From NCBI GenBank assembly GCA_942159475.1, contig OW804097.1, forward strand, positions 56,626,986 through 56,690,985: a stretch of 64,000 nucleotides of DNA. Direction: 5' to 3'. Numbering within the stretch: the first letter of the stretch is position 1; each line of letters starts with the position of its first letter. The notes beneath the pieces are model-generated. The model was not told the DNA's origin and did not search any database. It was given only the letters and a program-made list of their open reading frames with translations. Shown piece after piece: positions 22,416 to 34,050 of the stretch. The stretch is from Sthenelais limicola (lineage: Eukaryota; Annelida; Polychaeta; Phyllodocida; Sigalionidae). A program made the position numbers and the translations under genes.

Positions 22416-23619
22416 GAGCACCATCCAGAATCAGTATATCAGATTCTATTTACAAAGAATCAAATAAACATTCATTTTCCACATTTAATATAAGGGCATA
22501 AGGACCTATATATTTCTGTTCCTTCTTCGTCTTCGTCTTATTCTTATTCTCCTTCGTCCTCTTCTTCCAATAAAGTTCATACCTGAGTTCTGATTATAGC
22601 CCCTAAACAGGCAGGAGACAAACACAACCAACACATAATGTAGGTTAAGTCAGATGATTTCAATAGTTGAAGCCCGAATAAAAATATTTCAAACACTATC
22701 TCATATAACACCCATTGACAAGACATGCACAGAGTACAAGGACACATATTATATTCATTGCACTCAATGCCTGCCCATGTTGTGTTGCATGTGTAATGTG
22801 TCCAACAAGTTGTAACATAAATTTCTTGCCAGGCAAAGTTAAAAATTAAACGAGTTGGGGGAATAGGGATGACTAATGACCTCGAAGAAGGCCTTCCATC
22901 ACATTCTTCTGTGAATGTCATTGTTATTACAAATGTGAATTTCTAATGCCATGTAATTATAGAGTACGTGCACGCACCACTATGTACCACAAGTTTTTGC
23001 TACAATGTTTGGCAATTCATCTGATCCGATGAAAATCCCTTTGCCAATATGGTCTGCCATCAGAGTGCATCGCAGTAATGATGAGGGTGACTCTCATATC
23101 ATTATGTAAAGCATACACATCTTGGGTCTTCCGTTTCACTAAATATTCTATGCTCATATATAAAAGAAGTAAGCAGTACGATTCACACACATAATCATAA
23201 ATGTTTCATTATTATCATCTCAGATGGAACAAGTTTCAGTTGGTGAAATACTAAGAATCTTATGTTGAAAGGTTTAAATCCTCCAGTGGCATGCATTTCA
23301 TCACCTCATGCCAAGATTACTTATTCTGAATATTTCAGAATGACACATGGTTTATTCATAACAATAAAAAGTTATAGTCCCACAGGGTTTGGCCAGATAA
23401 GATGGAGAGCCATTATGGATCAATGCAACCTTGGTGCATGAACATAGTTGTCTGTGATATGGACAATTTCGCAGTATCTGATTTACACTGGGAATAGATT
23501 TACGAGATTTAGTATTGCAGGATTACTGTTATACATCCAGAGAACTAGAGAGTCAGACATAAAGTATAAATTCGGGGAGACGTGTATGTAGATGTGTATG
23601 TAGGGGTGGGGGAATTCAC

Positions 23620-23719
23620 CCTTTTAATTTGGAATACATCTTTCTATCTTTTGATGTCAATACTATATGCCTTTTGATTTGGAATACATCTTTCTATCTT
23701 TTGATGTCAATACTATGCC
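23620..23719. repeat. 50-bp tandem duplication
   Basis: Two 50-bp copies of a unit starting CCTTTTRATTTGGAATACAT and ending GATGTCAATACTAT differ at only two or three bases. It looks recent. Confidence 0.95.
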
Positions 23720-24135
23720 AGGAGTGATTCGGTTTTCCCAAATCAATTGAGAAAAGAAGCTTGTGGAAATTTTGAGAGCTGAATAAACGGGCTGAATGAA
23801 ATAATGATAATATTTATCAATTCACGATTGATCTAAACAAATTGATTGATAAAGTGAGTGCACAATACCCTGCAGATGACAGTGTTGTTTACTATATTTA
23901 GAAAAATGTCATTAAATATCAGTCTATAATGACCTTAATAATATCGCCATCAAAATGGAATTTCCTTTAACAGTCAAATAGGTAATATATTGAACCTTTA
24001 TTTGTAATGAACTTCTCACTAACAAAGCTAGAAAAAATATCAACCCTTAAATATTAACCCTTGAAACAAATTTGACAGCACAAGTATGTGGGATTAGTCA
24101 TTGAATTATATAATTGATAATAGCATAATAATCTT

Positions 24136-24515
24136 TTAAAGCTACACTCTCAGCTATTAGGCCTACGGTAAGCAGAATCTTACCAAATGTATTCACATTA
24201 TGACTTATGATAGAACTGAATTCATCAATATTCGGCTATACATGCTTATAATATGTTTATACAAGAATTAGAAGAAGAATTGGTCCAGCGAAAACAGTCA
24301 CCCGTGAGTGATAATAAGTTAAATCATCATAGGAAAGGATTCTGGCGGGTCCTCCAAATACAAATAAGGACGTTTTAGAAGCAATTTTTTGCGTGTAGCA
24401 AATACAACCAGACGGAATCCCCCAAAATATTTGTCAAATGACCTTTAGATGGGTTGGAAAAGAATGTAACAAACAGTGGAACATCTTTAGTTTTTGACTG
24501 ACATTAAAGTTCTAA
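24136..24515. repeat. TTAA-ended MITE family, copy 2
   Basis: It starts TTAAAGCTACACTCTCAGCT. In reverse complement the right half matches the 31.75 kb copy through CCCATCTAAA, GTCATTTGAC, GGGGGATTC and GTCTGG, and through TATTTGGAGGA and AATCCTTTCCTATGATG. Confidence 0.72.
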
Positions 24516-24520
24516 AGGCT

Positions 24521-24896
24521 GGATTCCATTGGCCTGCTACTTCTCCCGCTACTGCTCCTGCTTCTTGATTATTGAAGCGGGAATAGTAACTGGGGAGTAA
24601 TAGGGATGGGTGCTATTGGGTCCCGGTACATAACCATGTTACTTCCTGCTACTTTTGCGGATTTCTATAACAGTAGAGTGCTCCCACTTCTTTCAAACAT
24701 ATTAGATATGCTACTTGCTAGCTGAAGTAGCGGTAAGTAGTGTTACTTGTTACAAGCTGAAGCGGGGCACTGGCACCACTCTACGTTACTACTCACGTTA
24801 CTTTCCAAGTAAAAATAAAATGTCATCTGCTAAGTTTTCTATTCAGAGTAGCGGTAGAAATAGCAGTAGAAGTAACGTGCCAATAGCACCCATTCC
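24521..24896. repeat. Inverted-repeat element (ATTCCATTGGC ... GCCAATAG)
   Basis: The left GGATTCCATTGGCCTGCTAC and TTCTCCCGCTACTGCTCCTG block is complementary, with gaps, to the right block AGTAGCGGTAGAAATAGCAG and AAGTAACGTGCCAATAGCAC ending CATTCC. The sequence is rich in AGTAGCGGTA and its complement. It has no gene. Confidence 0.5.
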
Positions 24897-25039
24897 GGTT
24901 AATTTCTGGTACCTGCTCCCGCTTTTAAAGAAACAGGAGCAATAGACCGTCACACATCACTGCAATATGAAAAGAAACGGGGCCTAGACTTGAACTGCAG
25001 TATAAGTCCAAGATAGGCTCAAGTTGATGTCTTTAAAAT

Positions 25040-25630
25040 GGCAATCTTGCCAGTTACTTTGGAGATATTTTCTATGACTCTGCCCTTCAAGCTATCCTTC
25101 AGAAACTTCATGCCAGACAGAATTATGCATTGAGAACAATCTTTAATAAAAACGAAACTTTGTTATGTTGAAACTGAACATGAAATACTTTAACCGTTAC
25201 AGCTTAAAAACACAATAGTTGAGCATTTTTTTTTCAAAGTGCCTTCTCCGACTTATTTAATTAGTACTCCTTCGCAAATGTTTTCACGTTTTAGTCCTGA
25301 CTCAAGAAAGTTAAATACTCAAACTTGCGCTAATGGGAGCACAAATATTTCTGTTTTAACTCCAAAGACTTCAAAACTAAGAAATTCGTTTTATTTATAA
25401 AATCAAAAATTGCTGAAATGATCTCCCATCTCCCATCTTTTTGTACGCAACTATTTAAACAAATTCAAAAAACACATTCATCAAGTCAGTTAACTGATCA
25501 AATAAATCAATTATCCACCCTTTTTCATGCCATCATCCGATGGCAGGGAAAAAAGGGTGGTTAATTGACAACCTCGTATATATATCATAGTTCACCTCGT
25601 ATATCATAGTTCAGAACCTCGTATATCAAA
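25040..25630 (+). pseudogene. LINE 3' end with hairpin and tandem tail
   Basis: Decayed plus-strand coding for a LINE C-terminus is visible: YFGDIFYDSALQAILQKL, then ARQNYALRTIFNKNET, NTQTCANGSTNISVLTPK and LRNSFIYKIKN, ending near the stop at 25563. It is followed, and slightly overlapped, by a strong hairpin at 25507-25568 and then by short tandem copies of ACCTCGTATATCATAGTTC (25570-25627). A 3' hairpin followed by short tandem units is the typical ending of CR1/L2-like elements, where it serves in recognition by the element's own reverse transcriptase. Confidence 0.72.
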
Positions 25631-27639
25631 TAATTCAAATTCTGTAAAACCTGCTTTGGTAAGGTCATCGTATAGGATTTATACTCTTGAACTTTTGTAT
25701 AGAATGGCCTAGAATCTGTAAATTCAGCTAGTATGTCTAGACTACTTTTGGCTGTGAATATCAGAGAATGTCTTTATATTTTACCTACCTAATCTTATGA
25801 ACTTGTCAACATACTGGATTGAATTAGGAGATCGAGGTCGATTTAAATGTTTTCCATAACATAACTGTTTAATTCATTCTCAAATATTCCTTAATTTTGT
25901 AAAGTTGTCTTCAGTATAGAACATAGAAGAGAAATACTTTCTATATACTATATGCTGGACGGCCTGACTCACCATGTCGTCAGCTATATAAGTAATATCA
26001 TTACCATGGTTTCCTCCTTCTTCACAGTTAACTGGTGATTTATAGCTGTCAGATATAAGCATGGATGCAATTGAGTAAAATAATCAAGAAGTTGTATAGA
26101 GTTATGTGACTCTTGTTATGAGACATGTCGTATTTATGAATTATACATCAATTTTCCATCTTATGGCAAATATTGAATGTGTTTACTGAGCTCAGGTGTC
26201 GAGAATAGTCACTTACATTCTTGGTATGGTGAGATGTAGTTAAAAAATACCCTATACTAAATCTAATGTGTATCGTTATAGATCGGGTTGTTGTTCAACT
26301 CAATACAACAAGCTACCAAGTCAATTTTAAATTTTAAGTTTTATTTGTCCATTGATGTCCTAACATGTTTGAGCAGTAAGTTATACATAGCATTCTTAAG
26401 AGAATCTGAATGACATACTTATTTTTATTATGATAATCAAGCACACATTTCCATTGAGTTTTTCAGGATTTTTTATTCAATAGGATGACCTTACCCATTT
26501 CAGCGTCTGCACCTTCTTTGGGGTGTCACCCTGTAGATATTTTAAACCTAAAAAATGCTAAAATCAAAGTTTTCCTAATCAAAGATACATTTCCCAGGGG
26601 TGTGAGCCATTATACATTATTATCTTTGCTGCCTCTAATATCTTCTAAGCTCTTGCTTACGCACACCTGATTCTAAAGCTTTTTATATATATTCAGGGGG
26701 ATTAGACCTACTATAGATGTGTGTAGCAGAAGTGGATTATGAGATGGCTGCATAATGCATACAGTGACAGTTTAGATAAAGTAAGAATTGTTTATTCCAT
26801 CTTAATACCTTACGCTATTAAAGCTGCATTCTCAGCTATTATGACATAAATGTTCTTACCAAATTTACACATATCATGACGTATGTGACTGCATTCATGA
26901 ATATTCCGTAGCTGCTATATGTGTAACCTATATATATAATCTATTTCTTTGATACACTTAATATCAACACATATATCAACACAATTAATAAATATATCTC
27001 TTTTATATCGGACAATCCTTTTACCCTGCTGGACCTTACTTCAAATTCCATATGTATTCTACACAATTAATTGTGAGGCCAATGAAGCTTATAGCGGCAG
27101 TCATTGGCGACACCTACAGGACAGAACACACACCTGACATCTCTTTCACTACACTCAGCCTCACTCACGTTCAGTCAACGATGCAGTACACATCACTTGC
27201 GAAACCCAATTAACATATAATTTTCTAAATTTATCAATTTAATTCACTCTTGATAATTATTCTTCTTTATTACCATCATTATAAGTATATAGTTGATAAC
27301 TCCTTATTACAATTTATACAACTCCAGCCTGCCTCTATGTTTTCTGTCCACGGTGGTCGTCAATGATGAATACACTGCATTGGAAAAAAGTGATAAAGCA
27401 TTTCAATGCAACAGTGCAAAGAATGTCGATATACAGAATGTGAAACTATAAAGCTATGGTAGTGTGATAAACTTGAGATGGACCAGGATCAGCAATAGTT
27501 TTCTGCAGTAGTTTGACACGAAAATGACAGGAACGTCCATATAACTATGGAGGTTTGAAATAATGTTCTTTATTACCAGCTGAAATATCATCAAACCCTA
27601 CACAATAACGTGTTATAAGAGCGAGAATATGCGAGATTT
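25631..27639. other. No gene seen
   Basis: AT-rich, with the partial TTAA MITE at 26.8 kb and nothing else recognised. Confidence 0.6.
26815..26935. repeat. TTAA-ended MITE family, partial copy 3
   Basis: The left end ATTAAAGCTGCATTCTCAGC, followed by TATTATGACA and TCTTACCAAATTTAC, matches the copies at 24.1 and 60.6 kb. The right end is lost or unrecognisable in AT-rich sequence. Confidence 0.6.
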
Positions 27640-27990
27640 AAACGAGACCTGCTTCCCTGGCTGCCTCCAGCGAATCCGCCATAGGGATCTCAACACGTTT
27701 TTCTAATCAATCAAAGGTTGTCATAGCAAGAAAAAACTCATCAGATATTCATCTCAGATTCTCGGCGAGATCTCGTGGGATGAGAAGGATGAAAAGCGCC
27801 ACCAGGCGGAGCTAAGTTCCTCTAATTCCTATCAATTAGTCATTTAGCTCAACCACGACCCCTAGTGTGTAGAATGGTAACCTCTGCGCACGCGCACTGA
27901 ATAGCTATTTGCGGGTTCTTGCCCCAGGGTGCGCTGTGGCGGGCATGTTAGCCGTCAACCGGAAGTACGAAAGCGCATGTCTAGGAGAAG
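27640..27990. promoter_or_regulatory. Promoter-like GC-rich stretch with NRF1, ETS and CTCF-like motifs
   Basis: Against AT-rich flanks this segment is visibly richer in GC and CpG. It carries TGCGCACGCGCA (27885-27896, one base from the NRF1 palindrome), ACCGGAAGT (27958-27966, ETS) and CCACCAGGCGGAGC (27799-27812, 12 of 14 bases of a common CTCF core). NRF1 and ETS sites close together are typical of TATA-less housekeeping promoters. I found no convincing first exon on either side. Confidence 0.4.
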
Positions 27991-28213
27991 GTGCTTGGTT
28001 TCATGATGTGCATTGAACGCTGGGAAGGAATGACAGAAGTAAAGAAAAGGTGTCTCATCTTGCTGTAGGGGTTCTTCGTAAAGAGATTCAAGAGGATCTA
28101 GAATAGGGTCCCTGAAAGAGGGAGCATGCGTGCGCATTCAAGCTGCAGTCTAGCTCCCAGCCATGGAAATTAGAATCTAAACATTACAGAAAACATACCA
28201 AGGCTACTAATAA

Positions 28214-28517
28214 TAGGGGATTTGCATGTGCCACTGCACATTTCTATTACTATACTAGGATAGATTCACTTCATATTAGGTTTGACATGTAAATTTTTAT
28301 CAACAGTTTTATCGAAAATTGAAATAATGTTTTCACCAATATCATAGCTTGTATAAATGACATATGAAAACCATATTCATGATGAGTAAGAAAACGTGTA
28401 TAACACATGGATATGGCATTAGACATGGCATGTTTTCTAAAACTTTCACACCGTAATATAAGTCCCATAATTCCATGCAAATCAAAACTCAAGATGGCGG
28501 ACATGCAAGTCCCCTAT
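28214..28517 (-). repeat. Octamer/YY1 MITE family, copy A
   Basis: The ends are TAGGGGATTTGCATGTG and GACATGCAAGTCCCCTA, an inverted repeat of about 17 bp. The octamer ATTTGCAT lies at 28220-28227, its complement ATGCAAAT at 28475-28482, and AAGATGGCGG at 28491-28500. In reverse complement it aligns with the copies at 12.9, 35.3 and 53.2 kb through blocks such as GCATGGAATTATGGGA and AAGCTATGATATTGGTGAAA. Confidence 0.75.
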
Positions 28518-29002
28518 TGCACCAACGATCAGTCAAACAACCAATTACTGAATTAACGCCTCAACTCTCAACCTGCTAGTTCTTTGATATGTGAGATTGG
28601 CAATCACCATCTATGTCAATTTTTAAAATGGATAAAAATGCACTCCTTCCATGAATATGGATATTCAGCTGTGCCCAAAAATATTGGGCATATCTTAAAT
28701 AGAAAATACTCTTATTGTATACAACTCGAAACAACCTATTTCCATTAGGTACAAAGCTTTTTCAATCAAGATGGATGGATGGAGTGGTAAGCTGCGGCAA
28801 ACCCTAAAGGTGTGATTCCACTGGATCGCTCTTTTGGTCTGCTCATGATTGCTTATTCCCCTATGAAATCAATAGGAAGTCCATTGGTTCGCTCTCACTG
28901 TGCTATTGAGCCGTTACTAAAAAACATGGAAATAACGTCACATAGTTGCACTCAAATCAAACAGGTCAGATATTATCGGAACATCCTGCGTGCTTCTAAT
29001 AG

Positions 29003-29203
29003 CGGAACTCCACTAGAGGAAAAACGGTGGCGACAAATTTTGTTGTTGCCCACTAACATCAGTTCATTTCATGTTTGCAATGAAAACGCAAATGGAGGAG
29101 TGTCAGATGTGTTGCCACATCTCTGGAAACTGTTGTTTCTGTATGGATATTTGTTGCAACAAATTAGTGGGCAACAACAAAATTTGTCCTCTAGTGAAGT
29201 TCC
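29003..29203. repeat. MITE, GGAACTCCACTAGAGG ends
   Basis: The left end GGAACTCCACTAGAGGAAAA, then TTTTGTTGTTGCCCACTAA, is mirrored at the right by TTAGTGGGCAACAACAAAAT and CCTCTAGTGAAGTTCC. The arms are about 45 bp with one small gap. Confidence 0.75.
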
Positions 29204-29213
29204 ACTATAATAG

Positions 29214-29449
29214 GGCGACTCCACTATAGGTAAAAAACGGCGCCGACAGGCAAAATTCGTCGCCGACATGACTAAAAATTCACTGAAAAACTAAAATTCA
29301 AAAATCACTAGTGGAAGAGGGATAAAATAGGTTGTCGGCAACACATTTATTTGTTGCCAACAATTGCAAAATATCTAACTTGATTAGATATTTCGTCGCA
29401 AAAAATTCGTCGCAGCCGTTTTTTGCCGTTTTTCCCATAGTGGAGTCCC
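29214..29449. repeat. MITE, GACTCCACTATAGG ends (adjacent relative)
   Basis: The left GACTCCACTATAGGTAAAAA and ACGGC, and the right GCCGTTTTTCCCATAGTGGA and GTCCC, form the inverted repeat. Inner GGCAAAATTCGTCGCCGAC pairs loosely with AAAAAATTCGTCGCAGCC. It lies 10 bp from the previous MITE and shares its CTCCACTA-GG-AAAAACGG consensus, so the two are family members in tandem. Confidence 0.72.
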
Positions 29450-29652
29450 TGCATAAATTTAAGAAGCATTTATTTAAAGCATATAGGAAGCGATGTAACC
29501 AATTCCATTGGACCACTCTGGTTCCACTCTAACTTCGCTTGTTAGGTGCTCAAGGAACACAATTTGGAAATGAACATAGGACATGTACTAATATATACAT
29601 ATATAGTATAATATTATAGTAAGAATACCATAGCAGTTGCAAAAAAAACTAT

Positions 29653-29719
29653 ACTCGCCGAGTAAGCTCAGAAGCAACTCGGCTTACAACCTCTTTGCTT
29701 CTGGGCTTACTCGGCAAGT
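29653..29719. other. miRNA-like or fold-back hairpin
   Basis: ACTCGCCGAGTAAGCTCAGA and AGCAA pair with the downstream TTTGCTTCTGGGCTTACTCG and GCAAGT over about 26 positions with three mismatches. The loop is about 15 nt and contains CTCGGCTTAC, itself similar to the arm. Size and stem quality fit a pre-miRNA, but no known seed is recognised. Confidence 0.4.
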
Positions 29720-31307
29720 GTTGATCACTGAGTACTTCACACTGTGGTTTTCTTATTTTTATTCCAGGATTTCATGCAGAAAATCGTCGTTTTACCATTT
29801 TCAAGGCAGTTGATACTCCTAATTATACGCTCCGCTCCGTCAGAGGCATTATATTGTCATTATACTTGCCGCTCAGGGCCAAATCAGGGAATAAATATCA
29901 TATGATTATATAAGATGAATCCAATACTGATCCCAAAAGATATTGTATTCAATTTGCCACAAGGCAACTTTGAACTAACAGGAATGCCTTTTCTTGCTAT
30001 TCATCTCACACCAACCCAAGGTTTGAAAGGGAGTGAGGTGTGTTCTAAACGATTCTTATTATTCTTCCGTGGAAGACCCACAACTCCCTTTATTGAGCAA
30101 AAATAACATCATCAGTACATCATGTAACATAACATATAGTCTAAACCTTATTTATCGAATCTGCTGTGCAAGTGTACTTCCTATGCTGAATGTCTCCACT
30201 TTGAAAATAGTTTAATCAGGGTGTGAAAATGCATAACCTAAATCATCTAAAGTTTGCTTTATTGTATCTTAAAATTATCGCAAAATATTTATTAAAAAAA
30301 ACGTTACAAGAATAACCAAGGGACGGTATAGGCTAAGAAGATCCAGATACATAGGACCATACACAAGATGTTTAAACGATTCTTGATAAGAAGACACCGG
30401 GTCCAGGATCACTATGAGAAGCAGGCCCCTTTAAATCTCTGGTCAAATAAAGCCCCAGTATTATGACCTAGTGACACACTTATGAGGATATTGCTCAATG
30501 ATGGATGACTTCATCTATGACCTGGTTGTTGTTACCTCTGTAATAAGCACATCCATCACCTTGCACAAATACTCAATATTTCATATTCACTAAGCTCGAC
30601 TCAAAACAAACTAATGATATCCGTCATTTTTCATTCGGGATACAGGAAAATTAGGAAAAATGGGTTGGCGCTTACACTGAACCTTTAAAACTTCTTTCAA
30701 CCTTTAAACTTTTTTAGGATTTGAGATAAGGGTGGGGTTAAAGCCCCTATTAATTGGTGTTCTGATTCTAAATTCCCGTTCTGATAGAAAAATTCATCTC
30801 CACTGAGAAATGATAATGTATACATGTACATATGTTATAGTGTTCACTCTGAAGGACGTTTGAGGAAAAGAAGTTTGAAAACATGAATAGATCGGACTGG
30901 TTGAATTGTTTAAGATTTTAAAAATTGAAAAACTTCTTTCATTTATATATAATGCGGATCAATGAACACCCATTATTCTATCTGACCCATGTAAAAGGCA
31001 GTTTCGATACCCATAACATAACGAGTCATTTATAGAGTGAAATAAATGTATTCAAAATGAACCATTTGATTAAATATCGATTCCAATAAAGAAACACTTC
31101 GTATGAAAAGTATTCTTAAAATTCGATACTAACGATATGAATAGTATGAAATGGTATGTTGTATAATGGCAATATATATAATCCCTATCCATGGTTTTCT
31201 TATCCTCCATGCATCATAAATAAAGGTCATAATTATTTATGGTAAGAACAAAGTCACAACAACACCAAACTGACCCTGAGACTCATTGCATAATAAATCC
31301 CTACTTG
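29720..31307. other. No gene seen
   Basis: AT-rich spacer with short chance frames only. Confidence 0.6.
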
Positions 31308-31455
31308 AAGTATTCCTTGCTAAGTAATTCGTCCTTGCCTAGGGAAGAAATTCCTACTATAGGATAATTTAAAATTTAGCGTTGCCTGTATAGCAAGGGA
31401 AAATAATTAAGGAAGGCAATTATTAGGTAATGATTTGTTATGCAACGGGCCCCCT
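31308..31455. repeat. Repeat ending in TTATGCAACGGGCCCC, related to 4921-4992
   Basis: ATTCCTTGCTAAGTAATTCG at the left and GAAAATAATTAAGGAAGGCA at the right are loosely complementary. The right terminus is TTATGCAACGGGCCCC. A partial relative at 4921-4992 has TGGGGCTTGTTGCATGGACA and CTTCCTTGCTTAGCAAGGAA. Both lie beside other repeats. Confidence 0.45.
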
Positions 31456-31748
31456 GATTCCTGAATTCGCCAAGTTGAATAACCACCTCTATATACCACC
31501 CAAGTCAATGTTAAGTAAGTTACATGAAGATGTAAACCACATTTTAGTGTCTCCGCTGCTCACCAATCCCCTTTACTGACAATCTAAATTCCATCTAAAT
31601 TGGAAAGAAACACACAGACAAACAATGGGATATAAAATGCATATAGGGCTGTATCTCTGTCATACCTTACTAGTTTAGTGAGATGGACAGCCATGGGCGG
31701 GTGGTGTGCTCAAGATAAAGGCTATGGGTCAGAAAAATGGAAGGTGCT

Positions 31749-32095
31749 CTTTTAGCTTCACTCTCAGTTAACGTCTGTAAAACACAACTATTTTCTACAT
31801 GTTCTTCCATTCTTTTCCAGCCCATCTAAAAGTCATTTGACCGGAATTCTGGGGGATTCTGTCTGGTTTTTTTGCTACAGGGCTTCTAAAACGTACTCAT
31901 AAATTTGTATTTGGAGGATCCGCCCAAATCCTTTCCTATGATGCTCATCAGCGGCTTTTGTCACTCGAGCAATTTGCCTTCAGATTGCTTTATAAACACA
32001 GAAGAACAGCCGAATATTGATAAATTCAATCCTATAATTCACAATATGACTAAATTTGGTAAGAGTGTCTTTGCAATAATAGCTGAGAATATACG
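31749..32095. repeat. TTAA-ended MITE family, copy 4 (inverted)
   Basis: It starts near CTTCACTCTCAGTTAACGTC and ends with ATAGCTGAGAATATAC, the complement of the family left end. The interior matches the reverse of the 24.1 kb copy closely over the GTCATTTGAC to CCTATGATG stretch. Confidence 0.7.
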
Positions 32096-33652
32096 GATTT
32101 TAAACCCAAGAATTTCTGCCTCTTTCTTTTAGCGAAAGCTGCAAAGGTATTAATGATAGAGAATCAGTGATGTCATCGAACAGAGAAAGATATACAATGA
32201 GGTTCTGAAAACTTACTCGAGTTAATATTGTATCTTAAGTAAACAATGAACGACTATAGATGTAGACTGTAGTGAACTAGTTTAATAATGCTTAATATAA
32301 GGTGTACACGATAATGATAATTATATCAGCTTATGCTGAGAAAAACAGATTGTTTAATTTTTGTAAATAATTTACTGAATAAACATTTTCATATTATTGA
32401 AGTATACTAGAAAGATTCCATATCAGCAGTTTCGATATGAAATGATAATAGGTAATCGAGAAAGGAACAAATACCGGACATGCAGATTTCTGAATAATGA
32501 AGAGTAGAATCGCAACTTTCCTATTCTAATGAATCAATTGAGGTATTACAGTCTGTTATTTTTCAAATGCAAGCCTATATTCTAATTCTGATCAGAAAAA
32601 TGTAAAATTCGTCACGTCTACGCAAACTGACCCATGTATGAAGGCATTAAAATGATACGAAAACACTCATGCACCTACAGTGGTCGACACCGGATAGACT
32701 GCCACTAACTCATTGCCTAAAAACTTCTTTATTTCTAATAGTTTTAGTCAACTCATCTAGATTTATATGTAGTGTGGGACACTCAAGTGTTTCCAAGTGC
32801 CCTACTACCCACTTACCACTACCAAATTCATGGAGATATTGTGGTGATAAACTGCTATATAATATTGGCTTTTACTACCAGTAGGACCATATAAAGCACC
32901 AATGTTCCAATGCAGGGTGAAAGAGTGTGGAGTATGTGGTGAATCGAGTGAGATTTGTGGTGATTGAGGAGATTTGGGGAAAGGTGACTCGGTGTGGAAA
33001 AGTGACCATAAATACAGTTTGGATTTTAGATATTGTTATTCAGGAAAAGGCATTCTATAAACACATGTTATTCTCAGCTGTTTCTGATTTGAAAATGTTT
33101 TTATTATTTAAAGTCAGGTGTATTTCCTGGATTGTTGAATGCTTTCAGCAGTAATCTGACTCGTTTACCATTATTTACTAACCATTTTATTCAATGATAT
33201 ACAGTTTCTTTATAGTTATTATCTTGGGGCTACAATCTGGTGATAGCAGATGTATAGTACGTTCTCCTTCAGTATACATTATTTGCAAGCATCCAAGAAA
33301 CATATATATGTACATGATCAACGTGTCATAAGTAATGATAATAGTAGTAATAATAGTAGTATCAATCATATACTATTTACTCAAAACATATTTTCAACAG
33401 CGGGTTCAAGAAGAGAGATACATCTTAATATATCTCTGGTAATCTTGCAGACAGATTTCAGTTACATGTAAAGGACCCTTACCCTCTCACTCTCTCTCCC
33501 CCATCCTCCTTTCTTTCTCTCCCTCCCACGTTCTCTCTCTCCCACCCTTTTCAGTGATAGAAATGGTTCTAGCTAGTAGGGTAAAGCTACAGCACTGTTT
33601 ACACAAGCATGCGTTTGTTACGCAATACAGTCTCCTCACTACCCAGCTCAGA
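32096..33652. other. No gene seen
   Basis: AT-rich, with a CT-rich patch near 33480-33550. Confidence 0.6.
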
Positions 33653-33726
33653 GATGCTTGGCCAGATAATCAGTGATTATGGAGTGGGGTGTGGGCCTGT
33701 GATGCTTGGTCTGATAATCAGTGGTT
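33653..33726. repeat. 48-bp period direct repeat
   Basis: GATGCTTGGCCAGATAATCA at 33653 recurs as GATGCTTGGTCTGATAATCA at 33701, followed by GTGRTT in both. Confidence 0.75.
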
Positions 33727-33998
33727 TAATCTTAATGTACAGACACCTCTTATCACAACACTGCAATGAGTAACATCAGTAAAAACCACCACCATAGCAC
33801 TAATGCACGTTTAAGGATTAAATAACCTCAGCTAGCATATATGTACGTGTCGAATCGAAAAGAAACCAAAAAACAGACTATGAAAGGAAATGAAATCCAG
33901 GAAGACCTATGTTAGTTCAAAGAGGTATTATTATCCATTTTCCTATAACTTTTGCAAGTATTGTAACTGTATATAAATTTGGAAATAAAACTGTTAAA

Positions 33999-34050
33999 TA
34001 CATACATACATACATACATACATGTATATATACATACATACATACATACA
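33999..34050. repeat. (CATA)n microsatellite
   Basis: CATA tandem units interrupted once by CATGTATATATA. Confidence 0.95.

Larger units (their letters stand above)
20545..24135. other. No gene seen
   Basis: Besides the E-box, the 22.36-kb hairpin and the 50-bp duplication, it holds a C-rich patch (21010-21033) and a TTCTTCGTC-rich patch (22522-22568). The 114-codon minus frame at 22577-22921 is Cys-rich but unlike any family I know. Confidence 0.6.

Noticed and set aside
22577..22921. 114-codon minus-strand Cys-rich ORF
   Set aside because: The cysteine spacing fits no known module and nothing nearby supports expression.
29332..29532. Plus frame ending KFKKHLFKAYRKR, similar to LINE C-termini
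   Set aside because: Most of it lies in the arm of a MITE, and the few matching residues are not backed by other LINE motifs.
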